64,000 nucleotides of DNA from Colwellia sp. 75C3 (lineage in GTDB: Bacteria; Pseudomonadota; Gammaproteobacteria; Enterobacterales; Alteromonadaceae), in assembly GCF_002836255.1 (NCBI RefSeq), contig NZ_PJAU01000059.1, forward strand, positions 124,001 through 188,000, in the 5' to 3' direction. The first letter of the stretch is position 1. Each line of letters starts with the position of its first letter. A model generated the notes under the pieces. That model was not told the origin of the DNA. It saw nothing but the letters and a program-made list of their open reading frames with translations, and did no database searches. Of the stretch, positions 55,796 to 64,000 are shown one piece after another. The position numbers and the translations under genes are program-made.

Positions 55796-56572
55796 ATGAA
55801 GCAACTAAAGGAAACATTCGCCGTAGGCTTGGTCGTATTCCTTGTGTTTTATAGTGGGCAAGTATTGTCAGCTAGGCTCAATATCCTGACAGAACATTTA
55901 GCGCCTTATCAAATTGTTAGCGAAGATTCTATCAAAGGCTTCTCAACAGAAATAGTTGAAGCAACGTTAAAAGAATCTCAGTATGAATATGACATAACAG
56001 CCTACCCATGGGCATTGTCTTTTAGAAGGGCAAAGCATGAAAAGAATACCTGTATATATTCGCTCGCCCGAATTCCTCGACGTGAGTCAAAGTTTAAATG
56101 GATAGGGCATATTGTTACAAGTACGGTTTCTTTTTATTCACTTAAAAGTAATCAAATAGTTATTTCTACTATAGAAGAAGCTAAAAAATATAACGCTGCA
56201 GTGATACGCGATGATGTCACTCATCAATTTTTAGTATCGAAAGGCTTTGTAGAAAACGAAAATCTTTATGTGGTTAATAATTATGACGCGTTATTAAAAT
56301 TACTAGAGTTGTCTAGTCGACATATTGATTTAGTGGTTCTTAATGATGATTTACTCAAAAATAGAGTAAAAAATTTGAAGGACACCGCTAAGTATAAAAA
56401 TGTATTACCGCTCAAAGAATTGACGATGAATTTACATTTAGCTTGTAGTTTGAATACAGAACAAAAAGTCGTAGATGATCTTATTAATGCCATGAAAGTG
56501 TTGGAAAAACGCGGTGTACTTTTGGAGATTAAGGAGAGATGGAAAAAAAGCATGAAAAGTATCATCAAATAA
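55796..56572 (+). CDS. periplasmic solute-binding-like protein (SBP_bac_3 type)
   Basis: A 258-residue exported protein. The ATG at 55796 gives a proper signal peptide ending at VLSA (about residue 26); a longer in-frame start at 55709 would lie within the terminator, so I reject it. The mature part has the type-3 solute-binding layout: LNILTEHLAPYQ at the ligand side, GFSTEIVEATLKE and YPWALSFRRAKHEKNTCIYSL-like segments, and a closing ERWKKSMKS helix. Members bind amino acids or act as sensors; no ABC permease or kinase is adjacent. The function remains open. Confidence 0.78.
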   Translation: MKQLKETFAVGLVVFLVFYSGQVLSARLNILTEHLAPYQIVSEDSIKGFSTEIVEATLKESQYEYDITAYPWALSFRRAKHEKNTCIYSLARIPRRESKFKWIGHIVTSTVSFYSLKSNQIVISTIEEAKKYNAAVIRDDVTHQFLVSKGFVENENLYVVNNYDALLKLLELSSRHIDLVVLNDDLLKNRVKNLKDTAKYKNVLPLKELTMNLHLACSLNTEQKVVDDLINAMKVLEKRGVLLEIKERWKKSMKSIIK

Positions 56573-56573
56573 T

Positions 56574-56608
56574 AAAAAGCGACTTGCACATAGTGCCGTC
56601 GCTTTTTT
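56574..56608. terminator. bidirectional intrinsic terminator
   Basis: AAAAAGCGAC pairs with GTCGCTTTTT, with runs of A and T on both sides. It can end the solute-binding gene from the left and the SDR gene from the right. Confidence 0.85.
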
Positions 56609-56653
56609 ATGAGTATTACTTAGTCTTATATCAGCGATGCTTTTGACACAAAG

Positions 56654-57373
56654 TTAAGGTTGTTGCTTTGTTGGTGCTAAAACAATTTCACGAATACAAA
56701 CATTTTGAGGTTGGTTGTATGCATATGAAATTGCGTTTGATACATCAATAGGCGCCAATACCCCGCCCATCTCTTTTTTCCAAGACTCATAGCCTGAAAC
56801 AATATCACTCGAGGTGGTGTGTGATAATAATTCTGTCTCAACAGCACCTGGAGCTATGGTTATTACTCTGACGTTGTTATTGGCTACTTCTTCTCTTACG
56901 TTCTCAGATATTGCATGCACAGCAAACTTAGTTCCACAATACGCCGCATGATCAGCAAAGGTTTTTCTGCCAGCTACCGAACTAATATTTATGATTGTGC
57001 CAGTATTACGTTGCTTCATTGATGACAATACGGTTTGCATGCCATTTAACAATCCTACAACATTCACGTCATACATTGATTGCCACTCAGTTGCATTCTG
57101 AACATCGACTTGGCCAAGTAACATAAGGCCGGCATTATTAACGAGTAAATCAACAGCACCATATTTATCAGTTGCTGTGTCTACCGCTTTTTGGAAGGCA
57201 GCTTTATCTGTAACATCCACCTTCATGCATAAGGTATTTGAAAGCCCTAACGCTTCAAGCCTTTCAACTCTTCTCGCTAGCAATAATAAGGGGTGACCTT
57301 GTGCATTCATTTGTTTTGCTAATTCTTCGCCAATACCTGAACTCGCGCCAGTAATAACAACTAAACTTTTCAT
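56654..57373 (-). CDS. short-chain dehydrogenase/reductase
   Basis: A 239-residue classical SDR. The ATG at 57373 has GAGAA six bases upstream; an in-frame ATG 12 bases before would overlap it. The Rossmann motif is TGASSGIGEEL, NNAG is in LLVNNAGLMLLG, Ser is in ISSVAG and the catalytic Tyr-Lys are in AAYCGTKFA. An Arg after the second strand (LARRVERL) suggests NADP. The substrate is unknown. It is divergent from the LysR gene at 57667, the usual layout for a regulator and its target. Confidence 0.92.
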   Translation of the reverse strand: MKSLVVITGASSGIGEELAKQMNAQGHPLLLLARRVERLEALGLSNTLCMKVDVTDKAAFQKAVDTATDKYGAVDLLVNNAGLMLLGQVDVQNATEWQSMYDVNVVGLLNGMQTVLSSMKQRNTGTIINISSVAGRKTFADHAAYCGTKFAVHAISENVREEVANNNVRVITIAPGAVETELLSHTTSSDIVSGYESWKKEMGGVLAPIDVSNAISYAYNQPQNVCIREIVLAPTKQQP

Positions 57374-57666
57374 AATATTTCTCATTAGTTAATCCAATCT
57401 GTTGAGTGAATAATAAAGAAAGCTTAGCTAATGATATATGCCACTTAACTTACATCATTGATGACTAAGAGTTAACAATCTAATGTCGCTGCAATATGTA
57501 TGTCGGTTACGGAACGTTAAACTAGCTCAGAAAGCCTATAACAAGGCGCTTCCATCTGTTTTGAACATTTCACATTAATGCCTCATCCGTTTTACTTATT
57601 TAATATTTGGTGATATATATGCATCAACAGCTGTATCTGTTTACTGTTAGTTGACAAAGAGGTCGT

Positions 57667-58566
57667 ATGAAAAAAAAAGTAAGTCTTTCTGATATCAAAA
57701 CGTTTGTTGTGCTGGCTGAGCAAGGCAGCTTTACTAAAGCGGGCGAAAAGTTAGCATGTTCAAGGTCACATATTTCCAAGCAACTAGCTCAATTAGAATC
57801 TAGTCTTGACGTTAGCTTGTTGATAAGAACAACTCGCACCCAACACTTAACACCACAAGGTGAAGCGTTTTATCAGCGCTGTAAACTGTCACTCAATGGC
57901 ATCTCTCACGCTATTGATCGAGTGCTCGAAAGTGCAGACTCGTTATCGGGCAAAATTCGCATCAATTGTGTTGGTGGTTATATTGCGGAAGAGGTAATTT
58001 CTCCGTTGATTAGTGACTTTATGGTTGAGCATCCAGATATTAATATTGAGTTAGACTTTTCTAGTCGACGAGTCGATCTTGTTTCAGGAGAGTTTGATTT
58101 CGTTTTTCGTATGGGTGAATTAGCAGATTCGTCACTTATCGCTAGAAAACTTACCGATATAACAATAAATACTTATGTCAGTCCCAAGTATCTAGCCAAA
58201 CACGGTAAACCAAATGACCCGAAAGACTTAATAAAACATAGATGTATTACCGGCAGTTTGAAAAGCTGGAGCTTTATTAATAGTGAAACAAAGAAAAAAA
58301 CAGACGTTATGGTTGAAGGTAATCTTACCTGTAAAAATGGCAGGGTGATGATTTCTTCAGCGATATCGGGTAACGGCATTATTAGAGTGCCAGAGTTGTA
58401 TTGTAAAACAGAACTCGAACGGGGATTGTTGGAGCCACTATTTACTAAATGGCAGGTAGAGTCGACACCCTTTTATTTAGTTTACGTACAAGATAAGCAT
58501 AAACCGATGCGCTTAACTGCTTTTAAGAATTATGTAGTCGAGAACTTTTCGAAGTATTTAGCGTGA
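57667..58566 (+). CDS. LysR-family transcriptional regulator
   Basis: A 299-residue LysR regulator. The N-terminal helix-turn-helix (about 6-65) contains FTKAGEKLACSRSHISKQLA, then a linker helix and a LysR substrate-binding domain (about 90-295). AGAGG lies six bases before the ATG. The 290-base gap to the divergent SDR gene likely holds both promoters and the operator; no T-N11-A box is clear enough to name. Target and inducer are unknown. Confidence 0.93.
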   Translation: MKKKVSLSDIKTFVVLAEQGSFTKAGEKLACSRSHISKQLAQLESSLDVSLLIRTTRTQHLTPQGEAFYQRCKLSLNGISHAIDRVLESADSLSGKIRINCVGGYIAEEVISPLISDFMVEHPDINIELDFSSRRVDLVSGEFDFVFRMGELADSSLIARKLTDITINTYVSPKYLAKHGKPNDPKDLIKHRCITGSLKSWSFINSETKKKTDVMVEGNLTCKNGRVMISSAISGNGIIRVPELYCKTELERGLLEPLFTKWQVESTPFYLVYVQDKHKPMRLTAFKNYVVENFSKYLA

Positions 58567-58676
58567 TACTTATTGATATTCACAGCAAGAATACTCAAGA
58601 CAGCGGGCATTTGATTGTGGATAACGTCACCTAATGATAAGTTGTTCTTCGCTCAACATTCAATCTTAAGCCCATT

Positions 58677-59147
58677 ATGAACCAGACAAATAAAACACTA
58701 TCGTTATATCATAAACTTGAAAACTACCCATTTGGAAAGAAAATATTTTCCATTATGGTCAGCCGTATAGCACCTTATTTTGCGACTATTAGTCCTAAAA
58801 TTTCAGCGTTAGTACCTCACCATTGCACCTGTCTTATCAAAAAAAGAAAGAAGGTTTTTAATCACATTAAAACGGTGCATGTCATCGCTATTTGTAATGG
58901 TTTAGAAATGGCGATGGGGGTAATGGCTGAGGCGTCTGTCCCCAAACATTTACGTTGGATCCCAAAAGGAATGACGGTTGATTACACCGCAAAAGCAGGT
59001 AGTGACATTCGATGCGTAGCAGAGGTGAAAGCAGAAGATTGGCAGCCTGGCGATATGTTCGTTAACATCACCGCTTATGATGAAAATAATGTGGTCGTGG
59101 TTAAGGGCAATATTAAGTTGTGGATAACGGAAAAGCCAAAAGTATAA
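58677..59147 (+). CDS. DUF4442 hotdog-fold protein
   Basis: A 156-residue protein of the hotdog superfamily (DUF4442/thioesterase-like). The long central helix is NGLEMAMGVMAEASV, and the strands LRWIPKGMTVDYTAKAGSDI and GDMFVNITAYDENNVVVV follow, as in acyl-CoA thioesterases. The catalytic Asp/Glu of typical thioesterases cannot be assigned with certainty. It is 110 bases after the LysR gene and reads the same way. The ribosome site is weak. Confidence 0.8.
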   Translation: MNQTNKTLSLYHKLENYPFGKKIFSIMVSRIAPYFATISPKISALVPHHCTCLIKKRKKVFNHIKTVHVIAICNGLEMAMGVMAEASVPKHLRWIPKGMTVDYTAKAGSDIRCVAEVKAEDWQPGDMFVNITAYDENNVVVVKGNIKLWITEKPKV

Positions 59148-59204
59148 ATTTAAGGTTGTTGAATTCATATAGTAAATAAATAAACTTCTAAAATAGAGGG
59201 TTAT

Positions 59205-60215
59205 TTATTTTAATGAAAATAATTTAGTACAATTTCTACCATTGTCTTTAGCGGTATAGAGGGCAATATCAGCATGCTTAAATAAATCTATTTTGTTAAG
59301 TGTCCCTGCTTTTAATGCTTCTATTCCAATACTTACCGTCACAACACCGGTGTCAGACTGAGTGTACTTAATCGCTAATGCCTCAATATTTTTCCTAATT
59401 CTTTCGGCAATAGCAAAAGCACCGGTAGCATCGGTTTCAGGCAATAACACCACGAATTCTTCGCCGCCAAACCTTGAAACTAAATCGGTAGCCCTGGGCA
59501 GAGAATCAGCAATAGATTGAGCAACACTACAGAGGGTAATATCTCCATTATCATGGCCATATTCATCGTTATATATTTTAAAATTATCAATATCGATCAT
59601 TAATAGTGACAGATATGTGTCATTACGTTTAGCGGTTGAAATATTTTCACAAAGGCGTCGCTCATAAAAAAGACGGTTAGATAATTTAGTTAAAAAATCT
59701 GTTTCACTGCTTATTTTTAATTGCTTATTTGCTTCTTCAAGTGCTTTAGTGCGTTTTGCTACCAGTGATTCAAGTTCACTATTCATTTGATGAAGTTTTA
59801 TTTCGGCCGACTTGCGGTCTGTAATATCGATGGAGACAATCATATAGTATTCTAATTGATGATTTTCATCGTAAACCGGCACTATAGTTGAGTGGAACCA
59901 CACTTCATCTCCATTTAAGTCTACTACCGCGGCCTCTTGTGTTACTGTTTCCTTAGTATGCCTTGCATGTTTTATCGTCTCAATCATTTGAGTACGAAAT
60001 GATTGAGGATAGAAATCAAGAGGATAAGGCTGCCCGTAATAAGGTAAAATATCAAAAATACACAAGGATTTAACCCCCGATTCACTCATGTATTGAAGAT
60101 TGAAATTAGGGTCTACAATTTTTGTGCAAACAGGTGAATTTTCAAGCCAATGATGACTTCGTCTTTCTGCATCCTTTAATAATTGCGCTTTATTTGATAG
60201 TTCAGTGATAGACAT
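59205..60215 (-). CDS. PAS-GGDEF diguanylate cyclase
   Basis: A 336-residue soluble protein. A PAS domain (about 20-135) with its C-terminal PAC part (YYMIVSIDITDRKSAE) feeds a coiled coil (about 138-170) and a GGDEF domain. The active site reads GGEEF in RFGGEEFVVLLPE, with an RATD inhibitory site five residues before it. It should make c-di-GMP. No membrane helix is present, so the PAS domain senses a cytoplasmic cue. The ribosome site is AAGGATT. Confidence 0.93.
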   Translation of the reverse strand: MSITELSNKAQLLKDAERRSHHWLENSPVCTKIVDPNFNLQYMSESGVKSLCIFDILPYYGQPYPLDFYPQSFRTQMIETIKHARHTKETVTQEAAVVDLNGDEVWFHSTIVPVYDENHQLEYYMIVSIDITDRKSAEIKLHQMNSELESLVAKRTKALEEANKQLKISSETDFLTKLSNRLFYERRLCENISTAKRNDTYLSLLMIDIDNFKIYNDEYGHDNGDITLCSVAQSIADSLPRATDLVSRFGGEEFVVLLPETDATGAFAIAERIRKNIEALAIKYTQSDTGVVTVSIGIEALKAGTLNKIDLFKHADIALYTAKDNGRNCTKLFSLK

Positions 60216-60621
60216 CTTTAATCCTTGAGATAACCAAGTACCTATTCATAATATAGATCATTATTAAGGTGATCTAAGTTAAATATCGATCCTGTCTTAA
60301 TTTTTAATGATTTATCATTGAGACTTCATAAAGAAAAAAGACTAATTGCTAGCCTCTTGGCACCAAGCAAGTGCTAATTAGGCCGCTTTATATTAGGCAA
60401 AGTGCTACTATAAGCTATATTTTGTTTTATCAATTTAATGTTAGTTTTATCTCCTAATACGGATGTAGTTGAGCTTAGTTCAAGCGAGAAACTCCTATGG
60501 TGACGCTTCATTTTTTGAATCAATAGCCAATGAATATCGTTAAAATTGTCACAATAATAGGTTTCACACTTTTCCCACCAAGATAATGATAAACCAATGA
60601 ATATTTATGAGAGCGTAGCAA
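60216..60621. other. intergenic region with no recognised feature
   Basis: This 406-base AT-rich stretch separates a leftward and a rightward gene and should contain both promoters. I see imperfect repeats of AAGTGCTA (near 60370 and 60400) but no hairpin, ORF or operator that I can support. Confidence 0.5.
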
Positions 60622-61095
60622 TTGTCTAAATCGATCCCCAAGCTTCATGTTATCAGTGAATTATATGATATTAATGAGCAACTCATGCCTTTAAAAGCAC
60701 TAGCTGATAGAGAACGCAGAGCTATTTTTGGTTTAACGGGTATGGTTTATACCCCACATATAGATGACTATATGCAGGTTAGTATAAAGAAAGCTGAGAT
60801 ACTCGCTTGTTTAAAAGCACAAGGATTAATGGCGCAATCAGAGGTCGAGGTCATTACCATCGCCTTAGATTTTTTGCATAAAAGAGCTAGAAATAATGCT
60901 GTTGTTGAGTATGATGGTAATTCTTATCAACGAAAATTCTCTCCGCTGAAGTTAAGCAAATCAGGTAAAGTTGTTCGCACATGGGCAAAATATTGGTTTT
61001 TACAGTTACCCAGTGGCAGAGCTGATCCGGAATGGGAAGCTCAAGTACGTGAGATTTGGCCAACGTATTTTTTAATCAGAACGATAGATATGTAG
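60622..61095 (+). CDS. protein of unknown function, 157 aa
   Basis: A soluble protein that I do not recognise. The TTG at 60622 has a GAGAG about nine bases upstream; a later ATG (residue 27) is possible. The N-terminal half is helical (DINEQLMPLKALADRERRAI), and the C-terminal half is basic and aromatic (VVRTWAKYWFLQLPSGRADP, then EIWPTYFLI). There is no signal peptide or membrane helix. It reads alone, ending in a hairpin shared with the convergent LysR gene. Confidence 0.6.
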   Translation: MSKSIPKLHVISELYDINEQLMPLKALADRERRAIFGLTGMVYTPHIDDYMQVSIKKAEILACLKAQGLMAQSEVEVITIALDFLHKRARNNAVVEYDGNSYQRKFSPLKLSKSGKVVRTWAKYWFLQLPSGRADPEWEAQVREIWPTYFLIRTIDM

Positions 61096-61100
61096 CTCGG

Positions 61101-61135
61101 TAAGACTTAGATAAGTACTACTTATCTAAGTCTTA
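61101..61135. terminator. hairpin between convergent genes
   Basis: TAAGACTTAGATAAG pairs perfectly with CTTATCTAAGTCTTA around five bases. There is no T-run on either side, so intrinsic termination is doubtful. The LysR stop codon lies at its right end. Confidence 0.5.
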
Positions 61136-62008
61136 GTTGTCAAAGTACTGTTGAGTAAATTCTAAGAAAGTTGATATTCGCTTTGATTGATGAATACGTT
61201 GCGGGTGTATCATATAAATCATTGAGCCACGTGGCATTTGTTCTTCAAATATAGCCTTAAGTTTTCCTGACTTTATCTCATTGTCTACTAAATATTTAGG
61301 TACTCGAATAATCCCCTTACCCGCTAACGCGAGTCCTTTTAACATATTGTTATCGTTAACTGATAACCATCCATGTGTTGGTACCTCAACTTGTTGAAAC
61401 TGCCATGTAGTTTGTTCTTGTGCTTTTAGGCATTCATGATCTATTAAGTCATTAGGAGTTTTTGGTACCCCTTTTCTAGCAAAGTACTCAGGGGAGGCAC
61501 AGCAACAATGTTGATAAGACATTAAATGTTTAGCGACCATGTTTTGAGGAGGCTCACTGGTTGCTCTAAACGCTAAATCAAAGTCACTTCTGTTTAAATC
61601 AAAGCGGGTATAACTACAATTAATTGAAAACTCGATGGCAGGATGTAGCTGCTTAAATTTTGAAAATACATCAAATAAAAATCGCTCAGCAAATCCCGCT
61701 GGCGCGGTAATCTTTATTCGACCTTCTATTTTATTACCTTCATGTTCGGCGCTTCTTTCTAACTCTAATAGATCATGACGGATCTTATTCATACCGGTAA
61801 GCACACGTTCACCTTCAGGTGTTAATCGCACACTTCTTGTTGAGCGAATCAGCAGAATCATCGCCATGTCTTGCTCTAAACGCTTAATTTGAGTAGAAAG
61901 GTGTCCGCGAGAAATATTTAATTTTTCGGCTGCCGCGGTAAAACTTAAATGTTCTGCGACTTCACTAAAAAGCATTAAACGCTCAAGTTTTTTATGTTCT
62001 TTCATCAT
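61133..62008 (-). CDS. LysR-family transcriptional regulator
   Basis: A 291-residue LysR regulator with the helix-turn-helix FTAAAEKLNISRGHLSTQIK near the N-terminus and a substrate-binding domain after about residue 95. The start is one of two adjacent ATG codons (62008 or 62005); no good ribosome site separates them. It is divergent from the aldo/keto reductase gene at 62168, which is its likely target. Its DNA-binding part is related to those of the other two LysR genes here, but sequence elsewhere differs. Confidence 0.92.
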   Translation of the reverse strand: MMKEHKKLERLMLFSEVAEHLSFTAAAEKLNISRGHLSTQIKRLEQDMAMILLIRSTRSVRLTPEGERVLTGMNKIRHDLLELERSAEHEGNKIEGRIKITAPAGFAERFLFDVFSKFKQLHPAIEFSINCSYTRFDLNRSDFDLAFRATSEPPQNMVAKHLMSYQHCCCASPEYFARKGVPKTPNDLIDHECLKAQEQTTWQFQQVEVPTHGWLSVNDNNMLKGLALAGKGIIRVPKYLVDNEIKSGKLKAIFEEQMPRGSMIYMIHPQRIHQSKRISTFLEFTQQYFDN

Positions 62009-62167
62009 GAGAGTAGATCAATTATCGACAATTGTTTTTTATACTAAACAATGAATATTTTTTTGTCATATTTTATTTGCTAATGTTTTAGTGAACAATG
62101 CACATATAAAAGAATAAAGCCTGGTGAACCGCTACTATTCTCCCCGTCATTTTCCATAGGAATTTAA

Positions 62168-63145
62168 ATGAAGTGTAATAAATACCCGTTATCTCGCTCA
62201 CTAGAAAACAATAGCTCTGTTGTCTTTGGTTGTATGGGATTAGGTGGGACTTGGGATAAAAATCCTATTAGTGCAATCGATATAAAAAAAGCACATGAGG
62301 TTGTTGATGCTGCGATCGAGTCTGATATTACCTTGTTTGACCATGCAGACATTTATACTTTCGGTAAAGCTGAACAAGTTTTTGGTGAAGTATTAAAAAC
62401 ACGTCCCGAATTACGCTCGTTAATTTCTATTCAATCAAAGTGCGCTATTCGATTTGAAGATAACTTAGGACCGCAGCGTTATGATTTTTCACCTGAGTGG
62501 ATTCTAAGTTCCGTTGAAAATAGTCTGTCTCGGTTGAACATAGAGCAATTAGATATTTTAATGCTGCATCGTCCCGATCCCCTGATGGAGCCTGAGTTAG
62601 TTGCCCAAGCTTTTGATACGTTAGCGGCTAGTGGAAAAGTTAAACATTTTGGTGTCTCTAATATGCAGCATCATCAAATGTCATTTTTATCATCGGCATT
62701 ATCACAGCCGTTAGTTGTTAACCAAGTTGAACTGAGCTTAAGCCATTTGGCTTGGCTTGAAGAAGGCGTAACGTCAGGAAACTCTGGCGAGCCGTCGGTA
62801 AATTATGGTGCAGGTACTATTGAATATTGCCGACAAAACAATGTGCAACTGCAATCCTGGGGTTGCTTAAGCCAAGGGTTATTTACCGGACGTGATATTT
62901 CTCAAGCACCACTTCATATTCAAAAAACAGCCGAATTGGTTACGACATTGGCAGCTGAATATCAGGTGAGTAAAGAAGCGGTAGTATTAGCTTGGTTAAA
63001 GCGTCACCCCGCGAATATCCAACCCGTTATCGGTACTACCAATGTTGAACGCATTAAAGCCTGTGCTGAAGTGGATAACATTAACCTTACCAGAGAACAT
63101 TGGTACGCATTATGGCTTTGTGCGCGAGGAAAAGCACTGCCGTAA
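62168..63145 (+). CDS. aldo/keto reductase (YdhF-like)
   Basis: A 325-residue TIM-barrel oxidoreductase. Catalytic-site parts are FDHADIYTFGKAE (Asp and Tyr), ISIQSKCAIR (Lys) and MLHRPDPL (His). The C-terminal NADPH-binding segment is IQPVIGTTNVERIKA. The best likeness is E. coli YdhF. AGGAATT precedes the ATG. It is divergent from a LysR gene and followed by a terminator. The substrate is unknown, probably a carbonyl compound. Confidence 0.92.
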   Translation: MKCNKYPLSRSLENNSSVVFGCMGLGGTWDKNPISAIDIKKAHEVVDAAIESDITLFDHADIYTFGKAEQVFGEVLKTRPELRSLISIQSKCAIRFEDNLGPQRYDFSPEWILSSVENSLSRLNIEQLDILMLHRPDPLMEPELVAQAFDTLAASGKVKHFGVSNMQHHQMSFLSSALSQPLVVNQVELSLSHLAWLEEGVTSGNSGEPSVNYGAGTIEYCRQNNVQLQSWGCLSQGLFTGRDISQAPLHIQKTAELVTTLAAEYQVSKEAVVLAWLKRHPANIQPVIGTTNVERIKACAEVDNINLTREHWYALWLCARGKALP

Positions 63146-63220
63146 AGGCCAGTGGTGATTATTTTTAACTTGGGTGAAACAGGTGATTAATTGCTTTTAT
63201 AATGAGAACGTAGATGAACT

Positions 63221-63256
63221 TCCCACACTGCTAATTATCAGTGTGAGAGGTTTTTT
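63221..63256 (+). terminator. intrinsic terminator of the aldo/keto reductase gene
   Basis: CACACTG pairs with CAGTGTG, extended by CC/GG, and T6 follows on the + strand. Confidence 0.8.
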
Positions 63257-63273
63257 ATCAAAAGGTTATGAGA

Positions 63274-63648
63274 CTATCTTTCACCCTGAATTTCAAATGA
63301 ATCGCTTTGCAAGCGAGCTTTACCATCTTGTTCAACTACCCAATGCTCACGGTGTACTACACCAAAGGATTTGTTCATTTCCCAACTAGACGTTAGTATA
63401 AATCCACCGTCTTGGGCAGGCTGCCAATTAACATTTGAATACGCTACATCAGAAAAACCTTGTTCGATAATATTTTTCCAACACTCAAGAATTTCTGCTC
63501 GGCCGGTAAATGTGCCGAGTGGTTTTGCTTCCATAATACAATCTTCAGAATATAGCGCAGCACAACCAGCAGCATCTTGGTTATTGAATGCTTGCTGCCA
63601 AGCGTTAATACCTTGTTTACATAACGTGAGCATATCTTTATCAGTCAT
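63274..63648 (-). CDS. SnoaL/NTF2-like protein, DUF4440-type
   Basis: A 124-residue NTF2-fold protein. The ATG at 63648 has AAAGAGAA about seven bases upstream; a longer frame to 63771 would run into the divergent LysR start and adds an unlike, hydrophobic extension, so I reject it. The fold is seen in QGINAWQQAFNNQDAAGCAALY, the EDCIMEAKPLGTFTGRAEI segment and the strands WEMNKSFGVVHREHWVV. Such proteins may be enzymes or binders of small hydrophobic molecules. It is divergent from a LysR gene. Confidence 0.82.
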   Translation of the reverse strand: MTDKDMLTLCKQGINAWQQAFNNQDAAGCAALYSEDCIMEAKPLGTFTGRAEILECWKNIIEQGFSDVAYSNVNWQPAQDGGFILTSSWEMNKSFGVVHREHWVVEQDGKARLQSDSFEIQGER

Positions 63649-63769
63649 AAGTGTTCTCTTTAGGTGGTTGTTTATATTTATGTCGTTGTTAGGTAAATGA
63701 TAAAACTTTCTATTGAATGTAAAAACAAAGATAATAAGAAATAGAGTTCTGTTTTTACGGACAATGAAC

Positions 63770-64000
63770 ATGAAAAAATTACGTCACATGTCAGTTTTCG
63801 CACATATTGTCGAAGCAGGCTCGATAACTCGAGCGGCAGAAAGACTTCAGCTATCAAAGTCAGTGGTTAGCCAACACCTTAAGGCACTTGAACTCGACTT
63901 AGGTGTTTTATTGATTAAACGAAGTACCCGAACGCATGTCCTGACAAGTGCAGGAAAAGGCTTTTATGAATCTTGCAAAGAAATTAATAAAATTACCGAT
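63770..64000 (+). CDS. LysR-family transcriptional regulator (5' part)
   Basis: The reading frame is open from the ATG at 63770 (or 63764, two codons earlier) to the right edge, 77 codons. It encodes a LysR helix-turn-helix: SITRAAERLQLSKSVVSQHL, then LELDLGVLLIKRSTRTHVLT. GGA lies eight bases before 63770, which favours that start. It is divergent from the SnoaL-like gene, repeating the regulator-target layout of the two LysR genes to its left. Confidence 0.9.
   Translation, partial: MKKLRHMSVFAHIVEAGSITRAAERLQLSKSVVSQHLKALELDLGVLLIKRSTRTHVLTSAGKGFYESCKEINKITD

Noticed and set aside
63174..63700. Two rightward ORFs opposite the SnoaL-like gene
   Set aside because: They overlap the terminator and run antisense to a gene with a good ribosome site and recognisable fold.

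Overview
The window looks like chromosomal DNA of a marine, Gram-negative gammaproteobacterium of the Alteromonadales, most likely Colwellia or a close relative. The grounds are AT-rich codon use, tex/greB/glmU-glmS housekeeping genes typical of the group, several chemoreceptor and cyclic-di-GMP genes, a Fur-box TonB receptor, a PEP-CTERM protein and short dispersed inverted-repeat elements. This is inference from gene content; no database was searched. I see no prophage, transposase, CRISPR array, rRNA or convincing tRNA.

Layout. 1-7629: a partial DUF445 membrane protein, a lipoprotein cyclophilin, a TraF-like outer-membrane protein, greB, a two-receiver GGDEF regulator and tex. 7630-18.7 kb: a Fur-type promoter with no protein gene behind it, a chemoreceptor, a symporter-histidine kinase preceded by a small membrane ORF, a porin, a second chemoreceptor and a TonB siderophore receptor. 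19.1-24.5 kb: a peptide-use group (S9 peptidase, POT transporter, M17 aminopeptidase). 24.5-31.3 kb: a PEP-CTERM protein, a DnaQ-like exonuclease overlapping a cNMP/CBS/nucleotidyltransferase protein, and a two-subunit acetate-type symporter. 31.8-34.2 kb: a small membrane-anchored protein, then an apparent FNR-controlled operon encoding a cytoplasmic fragment-like chemoreceptor protein, an oxygen-binding di-iron (ODP) protein and a SnoaL-like protein. 34.3-50.7 kb: nitrate assimilation (transporter, PP2C-kinase, nirB, nirD, nasC) with two tandem GGDEF-EAL paralogues in the middle. 50.8-55.1 kb: glmU, a DeoR regulator and glmS. 55.2-64 kb: accessory genes, with three LysR regulators each next to a divergent enzyme-like gene, a PAS-GGDEF cyclase and two proteins of unknown function.

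How parts fit together. Both nitrate-assimilation transcription units carry an NtrC-like dyad and a sigma-54 -24/-12 element, so they are probably one nitrogen-limitation regulon. The porin, the second chemoreceptor and the symporter operon share copies of a TAGAC-N4-GTCTA-like element in their upstream regions, and the symporter-kinase near the porin is a candidate input to that circuit. The chemoreceptor-tip protein and the ODP protein lie behind a perfect FNR consensus, which points to an oxygen-sensing module.

Genome plasticity is visible: three full copies and one minimal copy of an inverted-repeat element, a second related element, a tandem duplication of the GGDEF-EAL gene with a remnant of the kinase gene, and duplicated 3' ends of the aminopeptidase and exonuclease genes.
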